Shown here one piece after another: positions 25,055-38,579 of a DNA stretch of 64,000 bases (position 1 is the first letter of the stretch; every line of letters begins with the position of its first letter). The notes under the pieces are model-generated. The model did no database searches. It worked only from the letters and a program-made list of their open reading frames with translations, and was not told the DNA's origin. Source of the DNA: Glycine soja. Taxonomy: Eukaryota; Streptophyta; Magnoliopsida; Fabales; Fabaceae. The stretch spans positions 38,914,608 through 38,978,607 of the forward strand of contig NC_041018.1 of NCBI RefSeq assembly GCF_004193775.1. Direction: 5' to 3'. The position numbers and the translations under genes are program-made.

Positions 25055-28000
25055 AGAATTGAAAAATGACAAAGACATGCTAAAGCTGTTAGTACAATCT
25101 AACCATTGGAAACAATTCTGTCCAATAGAAATTTGGGTTATTTTTAACAAAAACCAGTAACCGAAATAGAAGAAGACATGTCTCCTACCGAATATATTTC
25201 AGATTATCATTAGTTTTGTCATATTTGCATTGTAGTTGTATTTTTTTAATATGTTTCGTTATTCTCGACTATCATCTCAGTTACTACACTTTTAAATTTC
25301 ATATCTATCGTATAAAAAAGATATATCAATTATTTTTTCAGTGTGCTTTTAGATTTATTTTAATACCACTAACTAATTTTTTCATTTTTTAATTAACGAA
25401 CATAACAAAATAAAAATATCAACCACACATAAATTTAACAAAAAAAAAATACATACATCGTAACTACAAAATTATACTATAATTTTCTCTAATTTTTACA
25501 TTTTTCTTTATCTGTATATATCTCTTAAAAAATTTATGAAAAAAATTATAAAAATTATTTTAATAAAAAAGTATTTTTAAAACCAATTAAAAATATATTT
25601 ATATAATATAATATTTATATTATTTTAATAATTTCAAAAAAAATCAATGTAAGGTTCCTTAGATTTGCATCAAAGTGGTGTAATTTAGAATTTTTTTAAA
25701 AAAAGTAGTGTATTTTAAGAAAAGATACGAGAGAGAAAGTATAATTTGGGAAAAAAACCACAATGTCATACAATTGTTTTGGCAAGAGACGTTCTAGTGC
25801 ATAGACATTAAAGAAAAATTTAATGGAGTTTGATTTTAAAAAAAAATATTTTAATTTTTTAAAAATCCCGTTACTTTATTTTTAATTTTAAATATGGATA
25901 AAGAATAATTAAAATAATTAAAAGCTATTTTATATATTTTTAAAATAAAAATAACATTAAAGATCGTACTATGGATGGAATAATGTTTTTTATAATTAAA
26001 AGTGAAAATATGGCAAATTATGGTTTAAAAATTGGATAATTGACTTTACAGTGCTTGATTAATTGCTTACCACTTGATATTCATGTTCTCTATCATAAGA
26101 AATCTGAAAATTTATGTGTTTTGGAACAAAATTTGCATGAAAAGTCAAGCTGTCTGATTCTTGAACCTTTCATTTTCACCACCTACGAGTTTAATCAGCA
26201 GTTACTTAATGACCATTAATTAACCTTTCAGAAGAATACAATAGTTCTGTCCTTAGATTAGATGCGTGGAATATGACTCAGTGTCCATTCTACTAAATTC
26301 AAGTTGAATTATGTGTTCGAGTAGCTTTAATTAACTGACGTTGATTATGCTTGACTCGTCTATTTATATTTATTTTTGAAATTATTAGGTGCTTCTCAAT
26401 TACTTTAGTTTTTATTAATCTCTATATGGTGCATTATTTTTCATAATAGAAAAAATATAATTAAAAGAAAAGATTTTACTAAAAATAGTTAGTTAGATTT
26501 TCTTCATAGATTAATCATGAGAAAGTTAATAAATATTTTATATCAATAACATGTTAATTATAAAAAAAAAATTTTCTTAAATATGTTTAACATAGATATC
26601 AATTAATCGGAAGATTCGGAACTATAGATAAATAATAGTCACAAACTACTTGATTATTTCTTGTCTATTTTTCAAATGGAACGCAACACATAAAGTAATA
26701 TCACAGTGTCCATAAATTCACCCAAAAAAAAAAAAACAGTGTCCATATGCAAGCAAGGTTGCTGTAGAAAATTGCTATTAGGGATATATATTTTTTCTTG
26801 AACCCGATTAAACATTTATTTATTCTTTTTAACTTTTTTTTATCAACTTCGTATTAATCCTTTTACTTATTTCAACAACAACAAAAAATCCTTTTTACTT
26901 AAAAAGTCCTTTCCCAGGCAAACTACAAAAAAAAAAAAAACAGTAAAAATAAATTATAGATAAAAAAGAAAAGATTAAAAAAACTACAAAAAGTTAGTCA
27001 CATTAGTCTTTAAACTATCGAAAAGTTAATTACGTTAGTCCTTCGAGAGAGTTAATTATTATTGACCCATTTTTAGGTTATGTTTGGACCATCTTTTTAA
27101 TTTAAAAGTTACTCATTTTTATCAGCCAGAAAAATACAAACAGGAATTAAGAACTTTGAAAATGAAGTAGACATTGTCTTTTAGTTTTAAAGTTCCTTTT
27201 AATTTAAAAATTTTTTGGTTAAAAATTTAATTTTATTTAAAATTAATTCCCTCATCTAATAGAAGAATATATTATAAAAAAATTATGATTTAGAATGCTT
27301 TAATTAACATAAATTTATTTCAATGATAATAAAAATACGTAAAAGTATTAACATATAAACATTCAAATTTTTAATTTGAAAAATGCCAAAAAAATAATTT
27401 TAAAATAATTTATTATATATGATGTTAAGTAAATAAATTGAAGTATCATTTATAAAAGATAAAATATTTAAAAACTTATACATTGTTTTTCAATAATATT
27501 TTTAGAAGATAAAAAATAAATGATTTAAACAGAATTCACTAATGTCAAATTATATGAAAAACGTATTTAATAAATAATCCCAAAAGTATTTAACAAATAT
27601 ATATAAAAAAATTAATCATAAATCAAAAACTTAAAAATTCATTGCTTTAGAATTTTAAGAGGGACTTTCAAATATAGAGATTAATATGAAGTCAATATGA
27701 AAAAAAAGGAGAATTAAAATAACTATTTACTCCTTTATTAATTATTTATCTATATTTTTAATCCTCATTTTAATCATCACGTGGTTTTATTTCTCTCAAT
27801 AATATATATTTTTATTTCAAAAAATTAATATATTTTAAAATATAAACTTGTGTATATAATAAAATTAATTTTATCATTTAATGAAAATTTACATAAACCT
27901 CACATCAATTAATCGACGTAGTTGTTGGTATTTAACTTTACAAAACTTGTGGAAAAATAAATTCTATTTATATTGCTCCTATAAAAGATTATCAATAAAT

Positions 28001-29889
28001 GATTGATATTTCAAACAGGGTTATATTATTTTTACAATAAAAATTAATAATTTATGTTTATTTTTCTTCGTCATATATCGCGTACCTTAATTGTCTCACA
28101 CTTCTCTTCCTTCACTTAGTCATTTTTTTTTCTCCAATTGAAAAAATAAAATATTTTACAGTCTTATGTATAAATATACTTTCTTTTTAATTTCAAACAC
28201 TTTGGTCAAAATCAAATTATAATATGTTGACTGTCCTACTATAAGAAGTAAGAAACGACTTTGGTCCTTACACTTTAATTATGTTATTACTATTGCACAA
28301 CTTGCTTACTACTAGCTTCTATGCTCCACCAACCACTTTTAATTTTGGAAACTTGTGGATCTTCCCCTCACTCCCCTGTAATCATTTTGTTTTCTTAACA
28401 TATTTTTTTTAACGAATTATTGTTTTATGTTTCAAATGATTATTAATGTTTAATAATCATAAGCACAACTCTAATAGAGCTTCCTTCAAAAAGAAACTCT
28501 AATAGAACTAGTATAAGCTCCCTCTTTCACCAAAAAAATCTTCAAATTTTCATTATATGAAATATTAAACTGTTTAATTATCTTAATTAATTGACTAATG
28601 CATTTTATTGTGTACTATCGAATATTAAGAGATTTAACTTAGTTAATCAAGTAATATACATATTGTTGTAGATTCTTCCGTACTTTAATCTTATTACGAA
28701 TAAATAAAAAACTGTATTATACTACTGAAGTGTTGAAGATAATATGTTAAAGTATTATGCATTCAATTAATAGATTTTTAAAACGGGTGATGAAAAACTG
28801 AAGACTGTTTTAAATATTGATTTTTTTAACACAAAAGTCTACATTTCATTATAGAGAGGATATGATACACAATGATTTTTTTTTTTTTACGGTGTAAAGA
28901 TACAATGATTATGTTGAACTTGTATACCAAATCAAATGATTTTTTTTTAAATGATTTAGTGTCAATTTGTTAAGGATTTAAAATACAAGGGATTTTCTCG
29001 TATTAATGACAAATAAATTATGTAAAAGCATACAAATCAAACAACCATAAAACACACGTTGTCTTAAAATTTTATAAATACACTTTTATGGAGTAATTTA
29101 TAAGATAAAAATAAATATAAATAATCACAGCAGAAGAAAAATAGCATACATAACTTGAGACATTATATATTCAAACTTGAAAGGATTAATAATCTCTTCC
29201 TTTTTATGTATATATGTATAAAAATCAGCCAAGCCTTCTGCAAGATGAGACAAGAAGCTAACATAATTTAGGTTTAATTGTATTTTTTTATTTTTAGAAT
29301 TTTGTTCTTTTATTTTTCCAGAGTAGTTTTGTTATTATTTTTATTATTTTAGTTTATCTATTACCTTAATATTCAATATTCAACCAAAATACTAATGTGT
29401 CAGTGTAATAGTGTTGTGCACTTGTGCTCTTAAAAAATGTGTAATAGTGTTGTGACGTCAATATGAATGTATGCATTGTGGCAAAACATTGTTATTAAGT
29501 CAATATTTTCATTAAATATTAAATGTTAAATTAAAATTGCATAACTAAAACAGTAGAGGAATCAATTTCTTTTTTTACAAAATGGGATTCAAAATTTATT
29601 TATTTTTATTTAAAAAAGAGAAAAGTGTAATTAAACTTATAATTTATGAGAGATATGTGAATTACCATTAAAAGAAAGTCTAATAGACTAGTCACAATTT
29701 TTTATATTTAATACTACAATTTATATTGACTAAATATTTTTTTATATGTTTAACTAATAGCCGAAAACATTATTAACATTCTCCTAAAAAAATATAATTG
29801 AACTAATTAAGATGTTATTAATTGCTTGAGTGAAATTATAATACGTATAATTCCCCGTATGGATTTTTTTAAAGGGATTAAAAGATGGT

Positions 29890-30548
29890 AAGAATAGAAT
29901 TTCAATTTCTCATCTTTTAGAAGGAAATTGAAATTCTAGATTTTTAGTTGTTTAAAATTCTGTTTTAAAATTTCAAAATTTTAAAGTGGAATTTTTAAAT
30001 TCTTCATAAAAACATCCCAACAATGAATTTTAAATTACAAAAATTTAAATTCTCTAATAAATTACTTTCTTCAGTTAAAATTCTCTATCTAAACGCACTC
30101 TTAGAGTGGGTTTGGATAGAGGACTTTAAAATTCTGAGAAATTTTAAATTCTAAAAATTTTAAATACTTCAATTGAAATTCTTTTATTTTCAAAATTTTG
30201 TGTTTGGATAAAAAAGTTAAAATTATGAGGGTGAAAAAAAATAAATGAAAAAAAAGAAAAAATATGATTGGTGTGCTAGTTATACGTGTTCCTCTATGTT
30301 CAGACCCGATCGATATTTCACAATCTCATACGGTGTTTTCTTGAAGAAGACTTTAAGAAGAGAATTTCAATTTCTCATCTTTTAGAAGGAAATTGAAATT
30401 CTAAATTTTTAGTTGTTTAAAATTATGTTTTAAAATTTCAAAATTTTAAATTTTTCAAAAAAAATATCCAAACAATGAATTCTAAATTACAGAAATTCAA
30501 ATTCTCTGATAAATTATTTTCCTTAATTAAAATTCTTTATGGAAAACA
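29890..30548. mobile_element. Adjoining PIF/Harbinger-like MITEs
   Basis: A unit ending in CTATCTAAACGCACTC at 30100 meets, across the trinucleotide TTA, a unit starting GAGTGGGTTTGGATAG at 30104. The junction is a near-perfect palindrome. TTA is the usual target duplication of PIF/Harbinger (Tourist) elements. The block starting GAATTTCAATTTCTCATC recurs with a period of 465 bases (29897 and 30362), so both units belong to one family. The outer ends are worn. Confidence 0.65.
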
Positions 30549-31649
30549 ACTAGATAATCAGTATCTCATCCTATAAACTATGAAGGGTTTTTAAATGTCA
30601 TTTAGTTGGAAAAAAGACACGCATGACTTCAACCCTTTTCACCTCTCATACTCTTAGTTTTACTGATTTAAGTATAAGAGTCTTTATAGATAATGGTTTC
30701 AACGTTGTGAAGCTCATAAATTCACCTTAAAAACTATCGTGAGACTCGTGAGAGACACATAATCATTCTTTTTGGACTAGTTAGAAGTATATAGTTGTCT
30801 AATTTATTTCAAATAAAAAGAGGATTAACAATTATGTTATAGATGATTAATGTGATTGAAGAGTTGTATCAACGACTTTTAAAGAGAATTACACCAATAA
30901 TTTATCATGGTGATGTCTTTTTTTTATAATTATATTTTTTATATAAAATCAAACTCGATATTTTTGTTTAAAAAAACTGGATGCAATTCAACTCATATCA
31001 ACAACATGTTTATATGTTTATAAATAATATACTCATAGTCACGTAGAAAAAAAGAATCAATATCCAGGTCAGCCATTTTTTTCGGTGCTATAAATACGAT
31101 TACAACGTTGCCTGTCCGTGGCCTACTTTTAAGAATAAAAAACAGGGCTTAACTTGGTAGCAGGAATCTCTACTTTTCTACAGAATGAAAAAAAAAAAAG
31201 TCATTCAAGTAAAATGCAGTTGTGGTAACGGGGATTGTTGCGTTTCAAGCCTGCAGCTGCTAATTTTGCATGGCCCAGCTAGCTTAGAAAGCAGAACCTA
31301 CTAAATCAGGGTGACCATATATAGATAGATACCTAAAGTTTACATCACATTTTAATTCATCATAAAAAGTTAATTTGAAATAAATTAAGAGCGATTGAGC
31401 ACTGATATTTTGTGATTCTATTATTTTAAACATCCCCTCTAATATGTCTAATATTTTTTTTCTTTTTTTATATTTTTTTTCACTAAGGATGAGTTTGATT
31501 GTGAAAAAATAAGTGAGAAATGAAGAAAATTTTAAAAAAAATATGTATGGGTCTCACTCCTTGCCACATTACTTTATTGAAATATTTTTTTCATTTTATT
31601 TTATTTCATATTCTCTTTTACTTTACCTAATTAATCATAAAATGTTAAA

Positions 31650-31940
31650 TAACATTTATTAGAACGTGAATTTGAGTCTAAATCAATTAAAAAAGTTAGT
31701 CCATGAGATGAAATTGTTTCTTCATCTTGGTATTATTTTTATCCGATGTTGGATTTGAGTTTTTTTTTTCCCTTTCAATACACATCCTCACACTTAGTCC
31801 TTTTGGACTTAGTGCATGGATGATACTGTGTGTGATCTTTTAATGCATTTAGGACAAACTCTAATATTACATTAAAGTGTGAGTTTGAGTCTAATTCAAC
31901 TTCAAAATCTAACTCGTAGGTGAGATTGATCAATTACTTT
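31650..31940. repeat. Degenerate dispersed repeat
   Basis: Two related blocks reading GTGAATTTGAGTCTAA and GTGAGTTTGAGTCTAA, each followed by a TTAGTCCATGAGATGA/CTAACTCGTAGGTGAG-like phrase, flank a CCGATGTTGGA...CACACTTAGTCC segment. This phrase order is familiar from high-copy legume repeats. Its class is uncertain; it could be LTR-derived. Confidence 0.45.
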
Positions 31941-34900
31941 AATTTCACTTATATATATAATTTATTTTGACACTATCTTTAATTGAAAAGATATAAGGTT
32001 GATTTAATGGTAAACAGTAAAGAAATGAAGAGATATGTCATGGGTTTAAATCCCCTACAACCTAACAACTAATATTTATTAATAAAATATTATCTCTAAT
32101 CAATGTTACACTTGAGTTTTTTCTCATAGCATTTAAGATATTCAAGTATAATTTTCCATAAATTAATTGATTTGAGTAAATAATAGTCTTTGTATTGACA
32201 AATTTTATATTATATATAATAAGTTTATTAATTTTTATAATAATTTTTTTAAAGAATTATATATACGATAAAATGTACATTAGTTAACAAAGTCTTGGAA
32301 CCTAAGACAATTTTTTCAAAAAAGACTTACCTTCTCTTTGAATAAACTTTTTTCTAGGCATGATATGAAAAAATAAAATGAATTAAAGTTTTCTTATATG
32401 ATAAAATAAATTTTATGATTTAACATTTTTATAAAATGTTTTTATCTAACTTCTCCATTATGTTTTACCTTTATTAAATTTATTTAAATATAATCTTAAT
32501 ATTTTAATCTTATGAAGAAATTTTAATATTTTACTTTCAATAGATAAAATGACTAATCTATTAATTCTATTTTGTATTTGACCCTCTTCCTCTTTAATTT
32601 TTCTAAACCAAATTCATACTTTTTATTTGACCTTTTATTATACTAGTAAACTTTATAAAATATGAGAACAAAATAAAATAAAAATACAACAAAGAATTAT
32701 AAATAAAAAATGTTGCAAAATAAATAAGAAAAAAATATAAAATGATAGAGCCTGAAAATAGAAAGAACTATACATTGATATTATCTATTATGACACCTTA
32801 ATATTAGTTATCTACTATAAAAATCATTTTATTCATTTTAAGAAAACTCCAAATGAAAACATTAAATTTTATAATATATATATATAACCATTATTTTCCT
32901 CTATTAACAAGAATTTATTAACATTGAAACTTTCAAATTTAACTGTTAATATTACACCTGCACACTTTAAAGCCTTGACATTCATTTCATTAAACAAAAT
33001 AATGACTTTGTTACTTGACGTGAATTAATTACTATCGTATTGAATTAGTATATGATAAAATTACTGTAGTTTTGGTGGGCCTAAAGCAACTGTTTATTTT
33101 GTCTCGCCGTAGTTAATAGTATAAAATAAAATTTAAACTGTCAAATTAAACTCAGTTTCTATTCCAGCAATATATGTTTGCACTTTTATTTCATTCAATT
33201 TTTACTGAACCAAGTCTCCATTCACACCACATGCTTGGCAACATAATCAAAGTCTGCATTGTAAAATACTAATATGTAAATAAAGCACTAACTTGTGGTC
33301 AAATCAGTAAGGATGATGAGGACCACCAAAGGATCCTAGCTTCTCTTCCCATTAAATACGTCAAATTTTAATTTCTTGCTTTTCTGGCACACCGTTATCT
33401 GAGACTTGACTGAAGGTTTTCATTTTGTGGGCCACAGTACCAATATATAACTATTAGATAGCCAAAACTTTGGTTTGACTGTTTTTTTTTTTTAATAAAA
33501 CAGAAGATAAGTTAAAAAAAAATATGTTTCTTTTTGTGTATAATATTGTAATACTGAAGTTTTCAGTTCCGAAAAAAAAATACTGAAGTTTGAACTTATA
33601 ACTCCGTGTATTAATTTAAAAAGTATGTTTCTTTTTGAAAATAAAAGAATTTTTTCAATATTTTTCTCTCACCTTTTGTGCTTTTTTCATATCTGACATT
33701 ACTAAATTAGCCAGGTCATCATCATTGAGTATGGGGCTGCCAATGCGATTCTAATGAAGAAACATTCGAAAGGGGACTTCAATCTTCTACAGCAAAATCC
33801 CTAGAGTTTTTGTATAGTCTTTCTATCGCTCTTCAATTTCTCTTTTTCTTTCTATTATTTAACTTTCTTGCCTCTCTAAAAAAACAAACATGTTTTTTGA
33901 ATCTTGGAAATTTGAAAATCTAAACTATTTTTAGAAAATTGAAATGAGAAAGAAAAGCAAACATTTTCTTTCATCAAATGAACCCTTTTTTTTTCTTGTT
34001 AAGAATTGTGAAATTGCTTCATTTCATATGTTGACTTTGTTTATCTGTCATTTTCTTGTGAAATATAATTGAATTTAAGAAAATAGAACCACAAATTCAT
34101 AAACTATATTTGATGCACTTATTTTATAAAGAAACAACAAAGTCTTTATACTGTAAAAAAAAACAAAGTCTTTCTCTTTATTATATTGTTTTACAATAAG
34201 TGTTACTTAAACTTTCTCTTAAATAGTCATATTTAAAATTTTTGGATTCTTAGACAAAATTTACAGAATTTAATGACTATATAATATTAGTTAATTTTAA
34301 AAACTTTTAGGTACATTGTCAACTAACTAGAAATCATTATTGATATTTCTTTTAAATATTATTTGATTGAAGGGAAATGTAAGAAAGGGAAAGAGAGTGA
34401 TTTTAAAAAAAATTTGTTGTTTGATTTATTTTTTAGGAGGAGAGGTAAGGGAAATGGAGGGGTCCTAAATCCCTCCTCGTCTAATTTTTACTTCCCTCCC
34501 ATATTCTAGGAAGATCAAGAAAGTTAGTTAATTTATTTTGTAACATTAATTTTATCCTAAATTTATGTTTGGGCAAATTAAATTAATATCTTATGAGCTT
34601 TTTTTTAATTACACATAACATTTTTCCTTATTTAATATTTACAACAACCTCCTTTATAAAGGGTCCTTTATAAAGGGTATTAGTGTAATTTGTAAGAGGA
34701 GTTAATGTAATATAAATGTTTTCAAACATTAAATGTGTAATGTAGGAAAAAAGAGTGTTGTTGTGTGTAAAAGGCTAAAAGGTTCAAATCTAATTTTCTC
34801 TTTATATTTTTCCAAAATTATCTCTATATATCTAACATTAATGAAACATATTTTTTTTAAGAAAATACTTTATTGGCTTTAATTCTTTTAATCTCAACTT

Positions 34901-35367
34901 CATTAATTTATTCAGGATTAATTAAATTTTTTGTGCTTGAACTTTTTGAAATTCCAACTTTTAGTCCTTGAACTAATTTTTGACTGGTCAAGCTTCAAGT
35001 TTTACTTCATTACAAGTTTTCATCCTCATTGTCTGTGGTTGTTGTTAACCGTCGTCTATGTGTAGGGACATGTTTCAAGTTTGAGATTTCTAGTTGGATA
35101 AAATGTCGACATTGCATGTTTTTTAGGAGACATGCTGGTATCTTATTTTTTAAAGTTGTAATTTTTATAAAGGGTTATCCGTATGTTAAATGTGTGTTCT
35201 CCTAAACCACTTCCTCATCCCTCAAAATCCTAAGTTTGAAATTTGTTGTTGTTGTAGTAGTCTTTGTGGAGGGAAGGTTGTGAATTGATTATGCCACCAT
35301 AAAGAGCAAATTATGCAGCATCGAGAAGGTTACCATCGAGGAAAGAATATGGGTGTCTTCAATATCA

Positions 35368-35620
35368 CACTGCTACAAAAATCACTTTCAAAGACAGTTG
35401 TTTATGGCTTTCCACAATGGTTTTCAACAGTCTTTGAATCCGCCGTCGTTGAAAGTGTTTATTTTCCACAATGGTTTTTAAGCCATTTTAGAATCTCAAT
35501 TTCTACATCGGTTCTCTTTGAAACTGTCTTAAAATGTGTTTTTTATTTTTAAAATGTTTAAAAAATTGACATTTCTAAGACGGTTCTTTCAAAAAAACGT
35601 CTTAGAAAGTCAATAAACAA
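35368..35620 (+). mobile_element. Left terminus of a second CACTA-like element (partner end not found)
   Basis: The sequence begins CACTGCTACAAAAATCAC and is followed by subterminal motifs of the type seen in the CACTA element at 38301 (GCCGTCGTTGAAAGTG, AAGACGGTTC, CGTCTTAGAAAG). No matching right end ending GTAGCAGTG in a TIR-like context was found, so the element is truncated or rearranged. The ferrochelatase fragment lies 1.2 kb inside it. Confidence 0.55.
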
Positions 35621-35678
35621 ACCACAAATTTAATAAATAATTAGTAGTATTTCATGATATATCAAAGCTATCAATTGC

Positions 35679-35682
<4 letters not shown>

Positions 35683-35742
<60 letters not shown>
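35683..35742. repeat. (TA)n microsatellite, longest in the window
   Basis: About 30 uninterrupted TA units, located between the CACTA-like terminus and the ferrochelatase fragment. Confidence 0.92.
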
Positions 35743-35744
<2 letters not shown>

Positions 35745-36841
35745 TAAAAATGTTAGACTTGCAAAATAATTTACATTACTACAACAAATGATTACATCAC
35801 ATTGCATTTGCATTCTGCAACTGCTACTTTCAAATCGAATTACAATATGGAACGATGATAGTTAATGCAAATTAATAACTACTCTACCAGGAAGCATAAA
35901 GGATATACCTTCTGAATGCTCATTGCTATTTCAACCCTAAAATAAGCACAGCTTGGTCTCAAATTGCATCCTGGACTTGCATTGTGATGTAGGTAGCCAA
36001 TAACAAAATATGGTTAAAATTCTATTTTCGCGGGGAACAAAAATTAATAAAATAATAGCTTTAAGCATGTCAATAGCAAAATAAAATTTTGTTAATGATG
36101 ATCACAACACCTAATAGGGAAGTCTTACCTTTTGTCAAGTTCAAGAAATCTGACAATCTTAAAAAGTTCCCCTACTTGTTGTATTCTTGGTTCCTAAACA
36201 AATGGTACTTGGAATACGGGCTGAACATTGAGGTTGTAGGGAAAAGGAAGAATAGAAAAATACAGACTTCAAATATTTGCTTATAATTTTTCAAATATTC
36301 ATAGGTAAAATATTTTTCATGAGATTAGTCTATCAAGCAACTCTATATAACTTAGGGTTTGTTAGAGTAGTGTTCAATGCACCTCTTTCAGGTCCAAATC
36401 CAGCCTTAAAGCATATATTTTACCCAAATCAAAGCACCAAAACAATTATGATATGCAAAATTGATTATCCTGTGAAGAGAATCGATAAGATCCTTTTTTT
36501 GTTCCTATTGTTCAGAATATTATTGCCTAGTTAATCACTCATTTTATAAGAAAAAATCCAATCATGATTTGAGCACAAACAACTTTATAGTTTATACATG
36601 AACAAAAATCTCACTCTAGAGTCCAGATTTTTTACTTTCTTGTGCTAAAAAATTGTCATCCTTGATAGAAATGTTCATTTTTGGATGATGCTACAGTTCC
36701 CCTTGCAGTGTACCTTATTCCATATACTAGGATAAACCTTAGTAGTTATGTTTTTTCATTTTCCCTTAGTATAAATCAATTTCATGTATTAATACTTTTG
36801 AAAAAGAATATCAGGATACTGAATTAAAAAAAAGTAGCAAC

Positions 36842-37612
36842 CTAATAAGCAAGGGTGTATGCGTTAGTTATCTTTGTCTTTTCAAGCTCTTCCACGATCA
36901 AATCAACACATTCCTCCATCTTTGCCTTGTATGGATCATCGGCCTCTTCTACATAAGCAAGAGGCATTCCATGTGCACTAAAGAATATCATGACCTTGCA
37001 ATATACATCAATCACTAACAGTAACAACAAATGTTTACAATGAAGTGACTCCCTAGCTCAAGCTAAAGGGAACTCAAGTTCAGGAAAAACTTCATCAACA
37101 ATGCCAAAACAAGATATGAGGAATAACAAATGTTCACAGAAAGATCTTGATAAAAAATTAAAGAAGCACAATGTCATTTCACATAGTAAGTTACTTTCTT
37201 ACCATCACCATTCCACTATCCTAACAAAAAATAACTGGTAATTTGACTATATAAATTATGCTATCAACATTCAAAGGAGAATAACAATGATATGATAAAA
37301 TGTCTAGAACCACACTCTTGTCTAAGTCAAGTAAACACAACATGATGTGGTACCTCCTCAGGGCAGTCAAAACCTTTTAGCTCATTTTCAATTAAATTTG
37401 CCATGGCCTTAATGTATCCTTCACGCTGGTACCATGAAGGAATTACTACCTACTGCATGTTGACTAGATACTCATCATCTCTGAAGAACCAATACATAAT
37501 TCATAACAAACTGAATGATAGATAATGTATTGGAGCATAATGATGTGATAAAAATACATTTTTACAATTTTCAGTTACTACCTGAATATACTCTCCAAAA
37601 GACGAAGACTTG
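36842..37612 (-). pseudogene. Ferrochelatase (HEMH) gene fragment, pseudogene
   Basis: Three consecutive exon-like pieces of the ferrochelatase gene, the enzyme that inserts iron into protoporphyrin IX. On the minus strand they are: (a) ~37612-37582, encoding SSLRLLESIFR; (b) 37480-37354, encoding DDEYLVNMQ, a stop, then [19 protein letters not shown] and onward to CPEE; (c) 36994-36842, encoding VMIFFSAHGMPLAYVEE through NAYTLAY and a stop. Introns between them keep GT-AG borders. The SAHG and YQREGY motifs identify the family. Breaks: an in-frame TAG after NMQ, and TAG in place of the usual Gln codon at the end of piece c. The rest of the enzyme is absent on both sides. The piece lies next to a CACTA-like terminus, so capture by a transposon is likely but not shown. 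Confidence 0.82.
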
Positions 37613-38297
37613 AACAATTGGTTGAAATTGAAAATTATGGATAAAGTAGAAGCACAACAAGCTTTGTATTTCCATCCCTTGTAATCTACACGATATATTT
37701 CAAAGGAAAAATTAACTAAAACCAAATTGAAAATATAATATATCAGCCGAACAAATGAAGTTCTATTAATTAGACAAATATTAGTTCACCCTATTCCCTA
37801 TATCATGTCCCCAAAATGAATAAATCTAGTTTTCAGTGGTTTATTTCTCAAATGACTTCTATACATAGTAGATTAAGGTACGAATCAATTTGAAGGTAAA
37901 AGTTTATTCAAGAGGATAACCTGTTAGACTGCATATCAATTTGAAGGTAAAAGTTTTTATTTAATAAATTAATTTCTTAACAATTCAACTATTAATTTAG
38001 TTCCCTAATATTTCAACCTAATTTTATGGCACCAACAATAATTTTACTCAAACCGAATAAAATCATAATAAATAACAAAACTCTAACAATATAGTTGGTA
38101 AATAGTGAATTTTGTACACCACAAACAACATAACAATATATTTAATTTAATTAGGTTACTAACCTTCAGTCATAGCTCCTTCCATAATTCAACAGATAAA
38201 TTTGACAGTATTCGTAGTTTCAATTGCAAAGAATACTTCTAGCCTTCAACATATTCACTTTAGATGGAATGAATATTGTTTTCTGATGTGTTTAGAC

Positions 38298-38300
38298 TAG
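38298..38300. repeat. Left 3-bp target duplication (TAG) of the CACTA element
   Basis: TAG directly abuts the CACTAC terminus and is repeated after the right terminus at 43989-43991. Confidence 0.8.
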
Positions 38301-38324
38301 CACTACTAAAATAAAGGCTTTTGA

Positions 38325-38550
38325 CGACGCAATTTTGAGGTCAGTCGCAATATGACCGTCGTAGTAATTGGGGCGGTGGCATTTATGTAAATATCTTAAA
38401 TTTTCAACGACGTTTCCATGTAGGCCCGTTTTCGTATGCTAGGCAGGGGGCATTTGTGCAATTATGAGAAAATTCACTAAGACGGTGTATATGAAATGTC
38501 GTCGTTAAAATCACTAAATACAAAGATGGGTTTCAATATGCACCGTCGTT
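38325..38550. repeat. Left subterminal repeat array
   Basis: Dispersed CGACG-containing motifs in both orientations (GACGACG near 38333, GACCGTCGTAG near 38355, AACGACG near 38409, GTCGTCGTTAAA near 38500, CACCGTCGTTAAC near 38541). These mirror the right subterminal zone. In CACTA elements such arrays bind the element-encoded TNPA-type protein. Confidence 0.7.
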
Positions 38551-38579
38551 AACCATGTTTTATAAAAGCTTTTTTCTGT

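Larger units (their letters stand above)
23818..25775. mobile_element. Large foldback (long inverted repeat) element, ~1.95 kb
   Basis: The left end (pyrimidine run, then CTCAAACTACACC) and the right end (GGTGTAATTTAG, then AAAACCACAATG) begin inverted arms that continue almost to the centre. Matching landmarks include CACCACTTTGATG near 23899 with its inverse near 25671, the ATGTCTT...GGAGACATG block near 24722-24741 with its inverse near 25170-25190, and CTATTGGGCATGATCG near 24788 with its diverged inverse near 25118. The left arm carries an extra 353-bp tandem copy. No coding sequence is present. The arms could fold into a very long hairpin. A convincing target duplication was not found, so the superfamily is open; MULE/foldback is my best guess. 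Confidence 0.75.
25776..35367. other. Intergenic DNA, no gene recognised
   Basis: No convincing gene. Recognisable content is limited to adjoining MITEs at 29890-30548, a dispersed repeat at 31650-31940, and many A/T runs. Confidence 0.55.
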
